From the NCBI RefSeq assembly GCF_040548875.1, contig NZ_JBEPSJ010000001.1, positions 744,001 through 808,000 on the forward strand: a stretch of DNA of 64,000 nucleotides, in the 5' to 3' direction. The translations under genes were made by a program, and so were the position numbers. Positions within the stretch are counted from its first letter, which is position 1; each line of letters starts with the position of its first letter. Positions 43,801 to 50,835 of the stretch are shown here, one piece after another. The notes under the pieces are model-generated. The model was not told the DNA's origin. It saw only the letters and a program-made list of their open reading frames with translations, and made no database searches. The DNA comes from Conyzicola nivalis_A. GTDB lineage: Bacteria; Actinomycetota; Actinomycetes; Actinomycetales; Microbacteriaceae.

Positions 43801-44389
43801 ACGCGTCGGCGTCACGACGGCGCAGCTCGAGATGCTGTCGGCGGCCGGCGCCTTCGACTCGCTGGGCCTCACGCAGCGCGAGGCCCTGTGGAGCGCGGGC
43901 AGCGCCGCGCAGGACCGCGCAGAGTTCCTCCCCGGCTCGATCGTCACCGTGCAGCCTCCGCTGTTCGCGATGCCGACCGAGGCGGAACAGCTCAGCTCCG
44001 ACCTGTGGGCGACGGGAATCTCGACGGCCGACCACCCCATCCGCCACGTGCGTCACCTGCTCGAGCGCCGGGGGGTGCTCTCGGCGGCGGCGCTGCAGAC
44101 CGCCGAGTCCGGACGCCGCATCGAGGTGGGCGGGGTCGTCACCCACCGCCAGCGGCCGGCGACCGCGAGCGGCATCACCTTCGTCAACCTCGAAGACGAG
44201 ACCGGGCTCGTCAACGTGATCTGCTCGGTGGGTGTCTGGAACCGCTATCGGCGTGTCGCGCGCGACGCCTCGGCGATGGTGGTGCGCGGCATCCTCGAAC
44301 GCTCCCCGGAAGGGGTGATAAACCTTGTCGCAGACCGGATCGAGGCCCTCGGACTGGCCCAGCAGACGAGTTCCCGCGACTTCCGTTAG
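40895..44389 (+). CDS. dnaE2: Error-prone DNA polymerase DnaE2 (ImuC)
   Basis: 1164-residue C-family polymerase. The PHP domain shows HAHSNFSFLDG (about 65-75) and LTDHDGLYG (about 97-105). The palm has PDIDVDFDSDRR with Asp465 and Asp467 as catalytic metal ligands. A C-terminal OB domain (VEVGGVVTHRQRPATA-like block) is followed by the short DnaE2-type end, SSRDFR, without the tau-binding extension of replicative DnaE1. Codons about 871-892 come from a 36-bp tandem duplication (43505-43568). Third gene of the LexA-controlled operon; translesion synthesis and induced mutagenesis. Confidence 0.95.
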   Translation: MGWNNPPIPWSEFERKLSDASRPATTPVGADGGDSPAWSIHRHPYRAPERTRADDAGLVPYAELHAHSNFSFLDGASSPENLVEEANRLGLHALALTDHDGLYGIVRMAEAAAAQQGENTTATVFGAELSLGLRTPQNGIADPEGSHLVVLARQKSGYHRLAGAITGAQLLGDEKGRPLYSLDELSERAAGEWTVLTGCRKGTTRRALTAAGVNRLDRERDAAAEVDRLVALFGRDNVLVELFDQGDPLDSTHNDALAAIAAERGLGVVATGNVHFATPRQHHLATAIAAVRARRSLDEIDGWLPASGSAHLRSGAEMAARFARYPGAVERTVEVADDLSFELRRAKPGLPRQEVPEGHTPMSWLRELVWQGVEKRHLDLTAANRARIERELAVIEEKDFPGYFLIVHDIVAFARGRGILCQGRGSAANSAVCYLLMITAVDPIYFNLPFERFLSSMRDEEPDIDVDFDSDRREEVIQYVYEKYGRLNAAQVANVIQYRPKFAVRDMAKALGHSPGQQDAWSKQVERHGALTESTEHDIPEAVVDLALEVMKFPRHMGIHSGGMVLTDRPVGEVVPIERGRMVGRTVVQWDKEDCAWMGLVKFDLLGLGMLSALQHGFDIVRESVGDEIGLDEIPKEEAGVYDMLCRADAVGVFQVESRAQMGLLPRLQPRRFYDLVVEIALVRPGPIQGGAVHPFVRRKLGTEEITYLHPKLKEPLERTLGVPVFQEQLMQVAMAVGGCTGEDADLLRRAMGSKRGIERIESLRGKLYAGMAGNGITGDVADEIYSKIQAFASFGFAESHSLSFALLVYASAWMKLHYPAAFLASLLRAQPMGFYSPQSLVADARRHGVEVLRPDILRSGVAAGLEPVAEPPAGAEPVAGAEPPAGAEPVEATSPATGDPACLHRTQPAVPLFDRGIPLDYDAHRRDGRFAVRLGLDEVKGIGTPLAERIVAERDRGGPFTTMADLVRRVGVTTAQLEMLSAAGAFDSLGLTQREALWSAGSAAQDRAEFLPGSIVTVQPPLFAMPTEAEQLSSDLWATGISTADHPIRHVRHLLERRGVLSAAALQTAESGRRIEVGGVVTHRQRPATASGITFVNLEDETGLVNVICSVGVWNRYRRVARDASAMVVRGILERSPEGVINLVADRIEALGLAQQTSSRDFR
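43505..43568 (+). repeat. 36-bp tandem duplication inside dnaE2
   Basis: A 36-base unit beginning GAGCCGCCAGCGGGCGCTGA starts at 43505 and is repeated from 43541 through 43568 (28 of 36 bases, identical). It encodes an Ala/Glu/Pro/Gly linker. The end GAGCCTGTCGAAG is the reverse complement of CTTCGACAGGCTC, the core of the repeat at 15531. Confidence 0.7.
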
Positions 44390-44390
44390 A

Positions 44391-44412
44391 GATAAGAAAA
44401 CATTTTCTTATC
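44391..44412. terminator. AT-rich perfect inverted repeat after dnaE2
   Basis: GATAAGAAAA (44391-44400) and TTTTCTTATC (44403-44412) form a 10-bp stem with a two-base loop immediately after the dnaE2 stop. It is strikingly AT-rich for this genome. It may be a terminator (a T-containing tract follows) or a protein-binding palindrome upstream of the cold-shock gene. Confidence 0.5.
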
Positions 44413-44487
44413 GAGTTTTGCCCGTTTTCCCCCATTCACCCCCAGAACTCATATACCCTTAGCGGGAACTGGCAGGCTTAATCGAGC

Positions 44488-44543
44488 TTGTCGGCAAGGT
44501 TCCGACAATCGGAGCCAAGAAGAACGCTCCTGGAGGAGTTTTA
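44488..44543 (+). promoter_or_regulatory. Structured 5' leader of cold-shock gene
   Basis: TTGTCGG (44488-44494) pairs with CCGACAA (44502-44508). Downstream, GCTCC (about 44526-44530) lies just before the GGAGG ribosome site and can pair with it or with GGAGC at 44511-44515. A TACCCT hexamer at 44454-44459 is the likely -10. Long structured leaders are typical of cspA-type mRNAs. Confidence 0.45.
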
Positions 44544-44544
44544 C

Positions 44545-44748
44545 ATGGCAATTGGCACCGTAAAGTGGTTTAACGCAGAAAAAGGCTTCGGCTTCATTGC
44601 TCCCGAGGATGGTAGCCCGGACGTTTTCGCCCACTACTCAGCAATCGCGAGCGGCGGCTACAAGTCCCTCGATGAGAACCAGAAGGTTGAGTTCGACATC
44701 ACCCAGGGACCCAAGGGTCCCCAGGCGGAGAACATCCGCTCCCTCTAG
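44545..44748 (+). CDS. cspA: Cold-shock protein, CspA family
   Basis: 67-residue single cold-shock domain that binds single-stranded RNA/DNA. RNP1 is KGFGFI (about 16-21) and RNP2 DVFAHY (26-31); the N-terminal MAIGTVKWFN is standard. The ATG at 44545 has a strong GGAGGAG ribosome site eight bases upstream within a structured leader. Its own GC-rich terminator follows at 44788. Base composition is clearly lower in GC than its neighbours, usual for a highly expressed conserved gene. Confidence 0.96.
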   Translation: MAIGTVKWFNAEKGFGFIAPEDGSPDVFAHYSAIASGGYKSLDENQKVEFDITQGPKGPQAENIRSL

Positions 44749-44787
44749 TCTTTGCAGTAAAGAAGCACAGGCAAGATAGCAGTAGAG

Positions 44788-44816
44788 AACGGCCCCGGTC
44801 CTATGCCGGGGCCGTT
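44788..44816 (+). terminator. Rho-independent terminator of cspA
   Basis: AACGGCCCCGG (44788-44798) pairs with CCGGGGCCGTT (44806-44816) around TCCTATG, an 11-bp perfect stem followed by TTCTTCATTT. The roughly 190 bases from here to 45007 are GC-rich and contain nothing else I can support. Confidence 0.85.
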
Positions 44817-45007
44817 CTTCATTTAACCGCCGCCGCCGCCGAACCGCCGCAGCCCGGCCGCCGCCGCCCGGCCCGCTCTCCCACAACGAAGGAGTTCGGC
44901 CGCGAAACCGGTCGGATAACGCCGAATCGACCCCGTACACGCGGCATGTCCTTCGTTTTCAGAGGGAGGGATGACGCGGGGTGCGCGCCGTACAGGGCAG
45001 GCGAGGG

Positions 45008-46879
45008 TTACTGCCCGCGTACGCGCTTCCGCAGGTAGTCGATCCGCGCCTGCAGCTGCGTCACGCTGGCCTGGGCCACCGCCGGGCCGCCGAGCACCCG
45101 CCGCAGCTCGGCGTGGATGAGACCGTGCGGCTCTCCGCTCATCTTCGAGCGGATACCGACGAGGCTGTTGAGCAGCGTGCGCTGCTCCTTGAGGGTGCGG
45201 AACAACGCCGGCCCGTCGCGCTCCTCGGGAGGCAGCGCCTTCTGCCGCTCCCCCGACCTCTTCGACTGGCGGGCCTGCCGCTGCTTGAGCAGCTCGCGCA
45301 CCTGGTCGGGTTCGAGGAGCCCGGGGATGCCGATGAAGTCGAGCTCCTCGTCGCTGCCCATCTCCGCCGCGAAGCCGAACTCGCCGCCCTCGTAGAGCAC
45401 CTTGTCGAAGTTCGCCTCCGACTCGAGCGCCTCCCAGGTGAACTCGTCCTGCAGGGTGTCCTCCGACGCCTTCTCCTCGCGGTTCTCCGCGTCGAGCAGA
45501 CCGTCGTCGAGCAGGCCGTCGTCCGTCGTCTCGCGGTCGAGGGCGTGGTCGCGCTCGAGCTCCAGCGTCGAGGCGAGGGCCATCAGGCTGGGGACGCTGG
45601 GCAGGAAGATGGTCGCGGTCTCGCCGCGGCGCCGGGTGCGCACGAAGCGGCCGACGGCCTGAGCGAAATACAGGGGCGTCGAGGCGGATGTCGCGTACAC
45701 ACCCACCGCGAGGCGTGGCACGTCGACGCCCTCCGACACCATGCGCACCGCCACCATCCAGCGCTGCGTGCCCTTGGAGAACACGTCGATGCGCTCGCTC
45801 GACTCCTTCTCGTCGGAGAGCACGATCGTGGGCATCTCGCCGGTGAGCTTCTGCAGCAGCGACGCGTACGCCCGTGCCGTGCTCTGGTCGGTGGCGATGA
45901 CCAGGCCGCCGGCGTCGGGGACCGACTGGCGCACCTCGCTCAGCCGACGGTCCGCCGCCTTGAGCACCGCGGGGATCCAGTCGCCCTCCGGCGCGAGCGC
46001 GGTGCGCCAGGCCTGGGAGGTGATGTCTTTCGTGTCGCCCTCGCCGAGCCGGGCCTCCATCTCGTCGCCCATCTTGGTGCGCCAGCGCATCTTGCCCGCA
46101 TAGGCCATGAAGATCACGGGGCGCACGACGCCGTCGGCGAGGGCACGCCCGTAGCCGTAGTTGTAGTCGGTGATGGAGGTGCGGATGCCCTTGTTGTCTG
46201 GCGCGTAGCTGACGAACGGGATGGGCGCGGTGTCGCTCCGGAACGGGGTGCCGGTGAGCGACAGGCGGCGGGTGGCCGGGCCGAACGCGTCGCGGATGGC
46301 GTCGCCCCAGCTGAGCGCGTCGCCGCCGTGGTGGATCTCGTCGAGAATGACGAGGGTGCGCGCCGATTCCGTGATGGTGCGGTGCAGCAGGGGGCGCACG
46401 GCGATCTGCGCGTACGTCACGGCGATGCCGTGGAATCGGCGACCGCCGAAGGCCTGCCCGTTGGCGTAGGCGGGGTCGAGCCGAATGCCCACCCGGTGCG
46501 CCGCCTCGGCCCACTGGCGCTTGAGGTGCTCGGTCGGGGCGACCACGGTGATGCGGTCGACCTCGCGGCGCGCGATCAGCTCGGTGGCCAGACGGAGCGC
46601 GAAGGTCGTCTTGCCTGCTCCGGGCGTCGCGGCGGCGAGGAAGTCGCGGGGCTCCTTCTCGAAGTAGAGGTCGAGCGCCTCGGCCTGCCAGGCCCGCAGC
46701 GCGCTCGCTGTGCCTCTGGCCGCGCGTTCCGGGTACGACGGAGAGAGGTGCTCGGCCGCGAACGTGCCGACGTGTGGGTGGAACACCCCGCTAGACATGG
46801 AGCCCGGCATTCCCGTGAATTCGGGTGTCGTCTCCCGTTGCTCCGGCACCGAGGTCGAGGCTGCTGATGGAGTATTCAC
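45008..46879 (-). CDS. DEAD/DEAH-box SF2 helicase (XPB/Ssl2-like)
   Basis: 623-residue superfamily 2 ATPase. RAWQAEAL (Q-like), ATPGAGKTTFALRLA (motif I), VAPTEHLKRQWA (Ia), VILDEIHHGGDA (II, DEIH), SLTGTPFRSD (III), and a helicase C domain with VRMVSEGVDVPRLAVGVYA and QAVGRFVRTRR (VI). The C-terminal 200 residues are acidic then basic helices. Common in actinobacteria; DNA repair or RNA metabolism is plausible but unproven. GTG 46879 follows TAATAT by eight bases, near-leaderless; internal Met codons at about residues 24 and 28 are alternatives. Confidence 0.85.
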   Translation of the reverse strand: MNTPSAASTSVPEQRETTPEFTGMPGSMSSGVFHPHVGTFAAEHLSPSYPERAARGTASALRAWQAEALDLYFEKEPRDFLAAATPGAGKTTFALRLATELIARREVDRITVVAPTEHLKRQWAEAAHRVGIRLDPAYANGQAFGGRRFHGIAVTYAQIAVRPLLHRTITESARTLVILDEIHHGGDALSWGDAIRDAFGPATRRLSLTGTPFRSDTAPIPFVSYAPDNKGIRTSITDYNYGYGRALADGVVRPVIFMAYAGKMRWRTKMGDEMEARLGEGDTKDITSQAWRTALAPEGDWIPAVLKAADRRLSEVRQSVPDAGGLVIATDQSTARAYASLLQKLTGEMPTIVLSDEKESSERIDVFSKGTQRWMVAVRMVSEGVDVPRLAVGVYATSASTPLYFAQAVGRFVRTRRRGETATIFLPSVPSLMALASTLELERDHALDRETTDDGLLDDGLLDAENREEKASEDTLQDEFTWEALESEANFDKVLYEGGEFGFAAEMGSDEELDFIGIPGLLEPDQVRELLKQRQARQSKRSGERQKALPPEERDGPALFRTLKEQRTLLNSLVGIRSKMSGEPHGLIHAELRRVLGGPAVAQASVTQLQARIDYLRKRVRGQ

Positions 46880-46976
46880 TTGATGGAATATTACCCGCGC
46901 GGCGGACCGTCACCGTCCATTCTCGTTCCGCCGCGGGGGCGTGAGGGAGCCCGGACAGACGCCGATCCGCGTGAAC

Positions 46977-48233
46977 TCAGGCGTCACGGGCGAATCCCTT
47001 TGCCTCGGATTCGCGTCCGCGATTATTGCCGAGCAGGGAGGCCTGGGTGACGCTTCCGCGGCCGAAACGCGCGCTCACCGCGTCCATGACGTCTTCCGCC
47101 TCGCGCCATCCGTCGTTGTCGTCCCAGAGGCCGAGCTGGCCGCCTCCACCCTCCGACAGCTGCTCGACGCGCACTCCCACGAGCCGCACACGCGCGTACT
47201 GCTTGCCCGTGGCCTCGTAGACCTCGCACACCTCGTCGTAGATGCGCCGGCCCAGGTCGGTCGCCTCGGCGAGGGTGCGCGACCGGGTGATCGTCGTGAA
47301 GTCGCCGAACCGCAGTTTGAGCACGACGGTGCGCCCGACCGCCCCTCCGCCACGCAGCCGCACCGCGACCATCGATGAGAGCCGCAGCAGCTCGCGGCGG
47401 ATGACGGCGGGATCGGTGACGTCGGTCTCGAATGTGACCTCGTGGCCGACGCTCTTCTCGACGGCGCGGGGCTGCACCGTGCGCGGATCGATGCCCCACG
47501 CCAGGTCGTGCAGCTTCTCGCCGGCCGCGACGCCCACCATGCTCTTGAGCGAGGCCACGGGGGTCTGCGCCAGGTCGCCGATGGTGCGCAGGCCGTGCCG
47601 CACCAGGGTCTCCTCGGTCTTGCCCCCGACACCCCAGAGCCCGCTGATGGGTTGCGGGTGGAGGAAGTCGAGTGTGCCGTCTTTCGGGATCACCAGCAGG
47701 CCGTCGGGCTTTGCCTTGCTCGACGCCAGCTTCGCCACGAACTTGGTGGCCGCGGCACCCACGCTGCAGACCAGACCGGTCTCGTCGAGCACCCTACGGC
47801 GAAGGATGGTGGCCACCGTCGTCGGCGGTCCGATGTGCTTGCGCGAGCCGGCGACGTCGAGGAACGCCTCGTCGATTCCGAGCCGCTCGACCGAGGGTGT
47901 GAGGTCGTCGCAGATGGCCATGACGAGCCCCGAGAAGTGTGTGTAGCGGTCGAAGTGCGGTTCGAGGATGATCGCCTGCGGACATCTGCGCTTTGCTATC
48001 GCGAGCGGCATCGCCGAGTTCACGCCGAACTTGCGCGCCTCGTAGGTGGCGGCGGTGACGACGGAACGCGCCGAGTCGTGGGCGACGATCACGGGCCTGC
48101 CCCGCAGCTCGGGGCGTTCCAGCAGCTCGACCGAGGCGAAGAACGCGTCCATGTCGACGTGCAGCACCGTGGCGCTGGCGTCGTCGACGCCGGCAGCGGT
48201 TACCTGCCTGCCACTGCCGTCCTGCTTGCTCAT
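46977..48233 (-). CDS. dinB: DNA polymerase IV (DinB)
   Basis: 418-residue Y-family translesion polymerase with intact catalytic residues: HVDMDAFFASVE (Asp27, Asp29) and ERLGIDEAFLDV (Asp121, Glu122). The helix-hairpin-helix thumb is near WGVGGKTEETLVRHG, and the little-finger domain follows. A C-terminal GGGQLGLWD is a good beta-clamp-binding motif. ATG 48233 has GATGAT ending six bases upstream. No LexA box is evident here, unlike imuA, so it may be constitutive. It follows the glsB terminator on the same strand. Confidence 0.95.
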   Translation of the reverse strand: MSKQDGSGRQVTAAGVDDASATVLHVDMDAFFASVELLERPELRGRPVIVAHDSARSVVTAATYEARKFGVNSAMPLAIAKRRCPQAIILEPHFDRYTHFSGLVMAICDDLTPSVERLGIDEAFLDVAGSRKHIGPPTTVATILRRRVLDETGLVCSVGAAATKFVAKLASSKAKPDGLLVIPKDGTLDFLHPQPISGLWGVGGKTEETLVRHGLRTIGDLAQTPVASLKSMVGVAAGEKLHDLAWGIDPRTVQPRAVEKSVGHEVTFETDVTDPAVIRRELLRLSSMVAVRLRGGGAVGRTVVLKLRFGDFTTITRSRTLAEATDLGRRIYDEVCEVYEATGKQYARVRLVGVRVEQLSEGGGGQLGLWDDNDGWREAEDVMDAVSARFGRGSVTQASLLGNNRGRESEAKGFARDA

Positions 48234-48278
48234 GGTTCCATCATCGCAGTGTGCGCCGACATGCGCGCTTAACGCGAA

Positions 48279-48306
48279 AGCGCCCCCGCCGTGAGGCGGG
48301 GGCGCT
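48279..48306 (-). terminator. Terminator of glsB
   Basis: AGCGCCCCCGCC (48279-48290) and GGCGGGGGCGCT (48295-48306) form a 12-bp stem closed by GTGA on the plus strand (TCAC on the transcribed minus strand), 12 bases past the glsB stop. On the minus strand TTTCGCG follows. Confidence 0.75.
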
Positions 48307-48317
48307 GATGTTCGCGA

Positions 48318-48584
48318 CTACGCGCGACGCGATCCGCGGGTCAGGAGACCGTAGATCAGCAGAACGAGGATCGATCCGGCGATCGCGACGAGCCAGGTCT
48401 GAATCGACCAGAATTCCTCGAGTCCGATGCCGAAGATGGCGCTTCCGATGAAGCCGCCGAGGAGAGCACCAACCACACCGAGTACCAGCGTGATGAGCCA
48501 GCCTCCGCCCTGTGTGCCCGGCAGAATAGCCTTCGCGATAGCTCCGGCGATCAGGCCCAACACTATCCAGCCAATGATTCCCAT
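48318..48584 (-). CDS. GlsB/YeaQ/YmgE family stress membrane protein
   Basis: 88 residues with three hydrophobic helices. MGIIGWIVLGLIAGAIAKAI, the GGWLITLVLGVVGALLGGF helix and a C-terminal helix are the family signature. Transglycosylase-associated or stress-induced membrane protein of unknown mechanism. The ATG at 48584 has a GGGAGG ribosome site; a longer frame to 48701 is not supported. A TATAGG hexamer on the minus strand near 48650 is a plausible -10. Confidence 0.9.
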   Translation of the reverse strand: MGIIGWIVLGLIAGAIAKAILPGTQGGGWLITLVLGVVGALLGGFIGSAIFGIGLEEFWSIQTWLVAIAGSILVLLIYGLLTRGSRRA

Positions 48585-48669
48585 GACGACCTCCCAGTCG
48601 GTCATTCTTGCGGTCCCGGGTCTCGGAACCGTCAAATAGCTAAGCATGTGCCTATAAAAGGGGGCAAAT

Positions 48670-48743
48670 GATGCACTCTCCATTGCCCACGAGTCAACCA
48701 CTGTGCTAGGCGACTGGCGTTAGTGGCAAAGGTGATGCACTCT
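48670..48743 (+). repeat. Direct repeat GATGCACTCT flanking the glsB/SGNH intergenic region
   Basis: GATGCACTCT occurs at 48670-48679 and 48734-48743, each preceded by GCAAA, with starts 64 bases apart (about six helical turns). They lie between the divergent promoters and may be operator half-sites. Confidence 0.35.
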
Positions 48744-48749
48744 TAAGTA

Positions 48750-49523
48750 ATGACTGAGCAGCACCCATGGACCCGCTACGTCGCCCTCGGCGACTCTTTC
48801 ACCGAGGGGATCGGGGATCCGGAGCCGGGAAGCCCCGGCGGTTTCCGCGGTTGGGCCGACCGTGTGGCCGAGGTGCTCGCCCAGCAGACGGGCGACTTCG
48901 CGTACGCCAACCTCGCGATCCGTGGGCGCCTCCTGCAGCAGATCATCGACGAGCAGATCGAGCCGGCCCTGGAGCTGCGCCCCGATCTCATCACCATCTC
49001 GGCTGGCGGCAACGACATCATCCGCCCCGGAACCGATCCCGACAACATCGCCGAGCGCCTCGAGAAGGCCGTCGAGCGGCTGTCGTCGGGCGGGGCGACG
49101 GTGGTGCTCTTCAACGGTCCCGACATCGGCACGACGCCCGTGCTCGGCAGGCACCGCGGCAAGGTCGCCATCTACAACGAGAACCTGCGAGGGATAGCGA
49201 AACGCCACGACGCCGTCGTCGCCGACATGTGGCCGCTGCGCGAACTGCGGGACCCGCGGATGTGGGCTCCCGACCGTCTGCACTTCTCCCCGATCGGTCA
49301 TCACACCATCGCGCGCATGGTGCTCTCGACGCTCAACGTCGAGAACGACCTCGCGCCGTACGCGCCGGAGCCACTGCCCGCGTCGACGTGGCGCCACGCG
49401 CGGGTCGAGGATCTCGGCTGGGCGCGTGAGCACCTCGTGCCGTGGGTGTTGCGGCGCATCCGTCACCAGTCGTCCGGAGACAACGTGACCGCGAAGCGTC
49501 CGGTCTGGCCCGAGCAGGGCTGA
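48750..49523 (+). CDS. SGNH/GDSL-family hydrolase (esterase/lipase)
   Basis: 257-residue SGNH hydrolase with all blocks intact: VALGDSFTEGIG (Ser nucleophile), NLAIRGRLL with block II Gly, ISAGGNDI (Asn), and DRLHFSPIGH (Asp and His). No signal peptide, so cytoplasmic esterase or thioesterase. ATG 48750 has CACTCT ending six bases upstream. It converges on a strong bidirectional terminator shared with the desaturase gene. Confidence 0.9.
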   Translation: MTEQHPWTRYVALGDSFTEGIGDPEPGSPGGFRGWADRVAEVLAQQTGDFAYANLAIRGRLLQQIIDEQIEPALELRPDLITISAGGNDIIRPGTDPDNIAERLEKAVERLSSGGATVVLFNGPDIGTTPVLGRHRGKVAIYNENLRGIAKRHDAVVADMWPLRELRDPRMWAPDRLHFSPIGHHTIARMVLSTLNVENDLAPYAPEPLPASTWRHARVEDLGWAREHLVPWVLRRIRHQSSGDNVTAKRPVWPEQG

Positions 49524-49555
49524 AGCCTACCCCGGCAGTCCGCGCTCAACGTAAG

Positions 49556-49585
49556 ACGGGGATCGAGCCTGAGCTCGATCCCCGT
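49556..49585. terminator. Bidirectional terminator between SGNH hydrolase and desaturase
   Basis: A 13-bp perfect stem (ACGGGGATCGAGC at 49556-49568 with its complement at 49573-49585) around CTGA, followed by TTCTTAGTT on the plus strand. Confidence 0.85.
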
Positions 49586-49600
49586 TCTTAGTTAACGCTG

Positions 49601-50701
49601 TTAGCGACCGTACCGCATGGCTGCCGGGCAGTCGAAGGGGTCGCCTCCGGCCGAGAGACCGACCCGGTTGAGGTAGGCGACGACGATCGCGTACGACTCG
49701 AGGATGCTGGTCTCGGTGTAGAGGATGCCCTTGCTCTGGCAGTACTCCTTGGTGATCTCGCGCGCACGTTTGAGGTGCGGGCGGGGCATGCTCGGGAACA
49801 GGTGGTGCTCGATCTGGTAGTTGAGGCCGCCCATGAAGATGTTCATGGCCCAGCCGCCGCGGATGTTGCGGCTCGTCAGCACCTGGCGGCGCAGGAAGTC
49901 GACCTTGCTGTCTTTCGGCAGCACAGGCATGCCCTTGTGGTTGGGGGCGAAGGACGCACCCATGTAGAGGCCGAAGACGGCGAGCTGCACGCCCAGGAAG
50001 GCGAAGCCCATTCCGAGCGGCATGACCAGGAACACGGCGGTGATGAACGCGGCGTGACGCACGGCCAGCAGGATGATCTCGAGCGACCGCTTGTCGACCT
50101 TGCCGGGCGACAGGACCGTCTTGAACGCGTGCTGGTGCAGGTTTATGCCTTCGAAGATCAGCACGGGGAAGAACAGCCAGCCCTGACGGCGGGCGAGGAA
50201 CGTCGCGACGCGACCCTTGACCTCCGCCGCGTGCTCCTTCTGGAAGATAATGAAGTCGGGTTCGATGTCGGGGTCTTTGCCCGCGGTGTTCGGGTTGGCG
50301 TGATGGCGGGTGTGCTTGGTCATCCACCACGAGTAGCTGATGCCGACGAACAGGTCGGCGAGCACACGACCGGTGAGGTCGTTCGCCTTGCCCGACTCGA
50401 ACACCTGGCGGTGGCTGGCCTCGTGAGCCATAAAGGCGTACTGCGTGAAGAGGATGCCCATCACGGCGGCGAGGATGAGGGTGTACCAGGTGCCGCTGAG
50501 CAGCACCACGCCGTACCAGGACGCGCCCATGAGCAACGTGATGACGGCGAAGTTGAGGATGTAGAACGTGCGCTTGCGGTGCAGGAGACCCGCGTCGCGC
50601 ACGGTGTGCAGAAGCGCGGAGAACTCGGACACGGGGTTGTTGAGCCCACGCTGTCCGGTCTTGATGATGCGCGCACTGGGTTGTGAAGCTGAATTCGTCA
50701 C
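49601..50701 (-). CDS. Membrane fatty acid desaturase (acyl-CoA/lipid)
   Basis: 366-residue di-iron membrane desaturase. Three His boxes: MAHEASHRQ, TKHTRHHANPN and NYQIEHHLFP; four membrane helices. Membrane acyl-chain desaturation, possibly cold-linked. I chose GTG 50701 because CGAGGT precedes it at a workable distance, whereas GTG 50734 has no ribosome site; either is possible. A TAGACT hexamer at 50774-50769 would give a leader of about 65 bases. Confidence 0.88.
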   Translation of the reverse strand: MTNSASQPSARIIKTGQRGLNNPVSEFSALLHTVRDAGLLHRKRTFYILNFAVITLLMGASWYGVVLLSGTWYTLILAAVMGILFTQYAFMAHEASHRQVFESGKANDLTGRVLADLFVGISYSWWMTKHTRHHANPNTAGKDPDIEPDFIIFQKEHAAEVKGRVATFLARRQGWLFFPVLIFEGINLHQHAFKTVLSPGKVDKRSLEIILLAVRHAAFITAVFLVMPLGMGFAFLGVQLAVFGLYMGASFAPNHKGMPVLPKDSKVDFLRRQVLTSRNIRGGWAMNIFMGGLNYQIEHHLFPSMPRPHLKRAREITKEYCQSKGILYTETSILESYAIVVAYLNRVGLSAGGDPFDCPAAMRYGR

Positions 50702-50835
50702 TGGACCTCGATGGTCTATCGACTTCCCAGTCACGGAGGCGAGCTTGAGCTCTTGCGGATGTCCGTCAGTCTAGGGGCGAACACTGGGAAAGCGGTGCAC
50801 GGCGCGAGCCATTTACTTTCGACGACGCGTGTGTC

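Noticed and set aside
40679..44146. 1155-codon minus-strand frame antisense to dnaE2
   Set aside because: Mirror frame of dnaE2 with no recognisable motif; typical of high third-position GC.
44820..45007. Possible small gene or RNA between cspA and the helicase
   Set aside because: GC-rich simple sequence (repeated CCG) with no start/ribosome site or stable fold beyond the cspA terminator.
46880..48300. LexA box for dinB
   Set aside because: The upstream region shows no CGAAC-N4-GTTCG-like site, only a leaderless-type hexamer.
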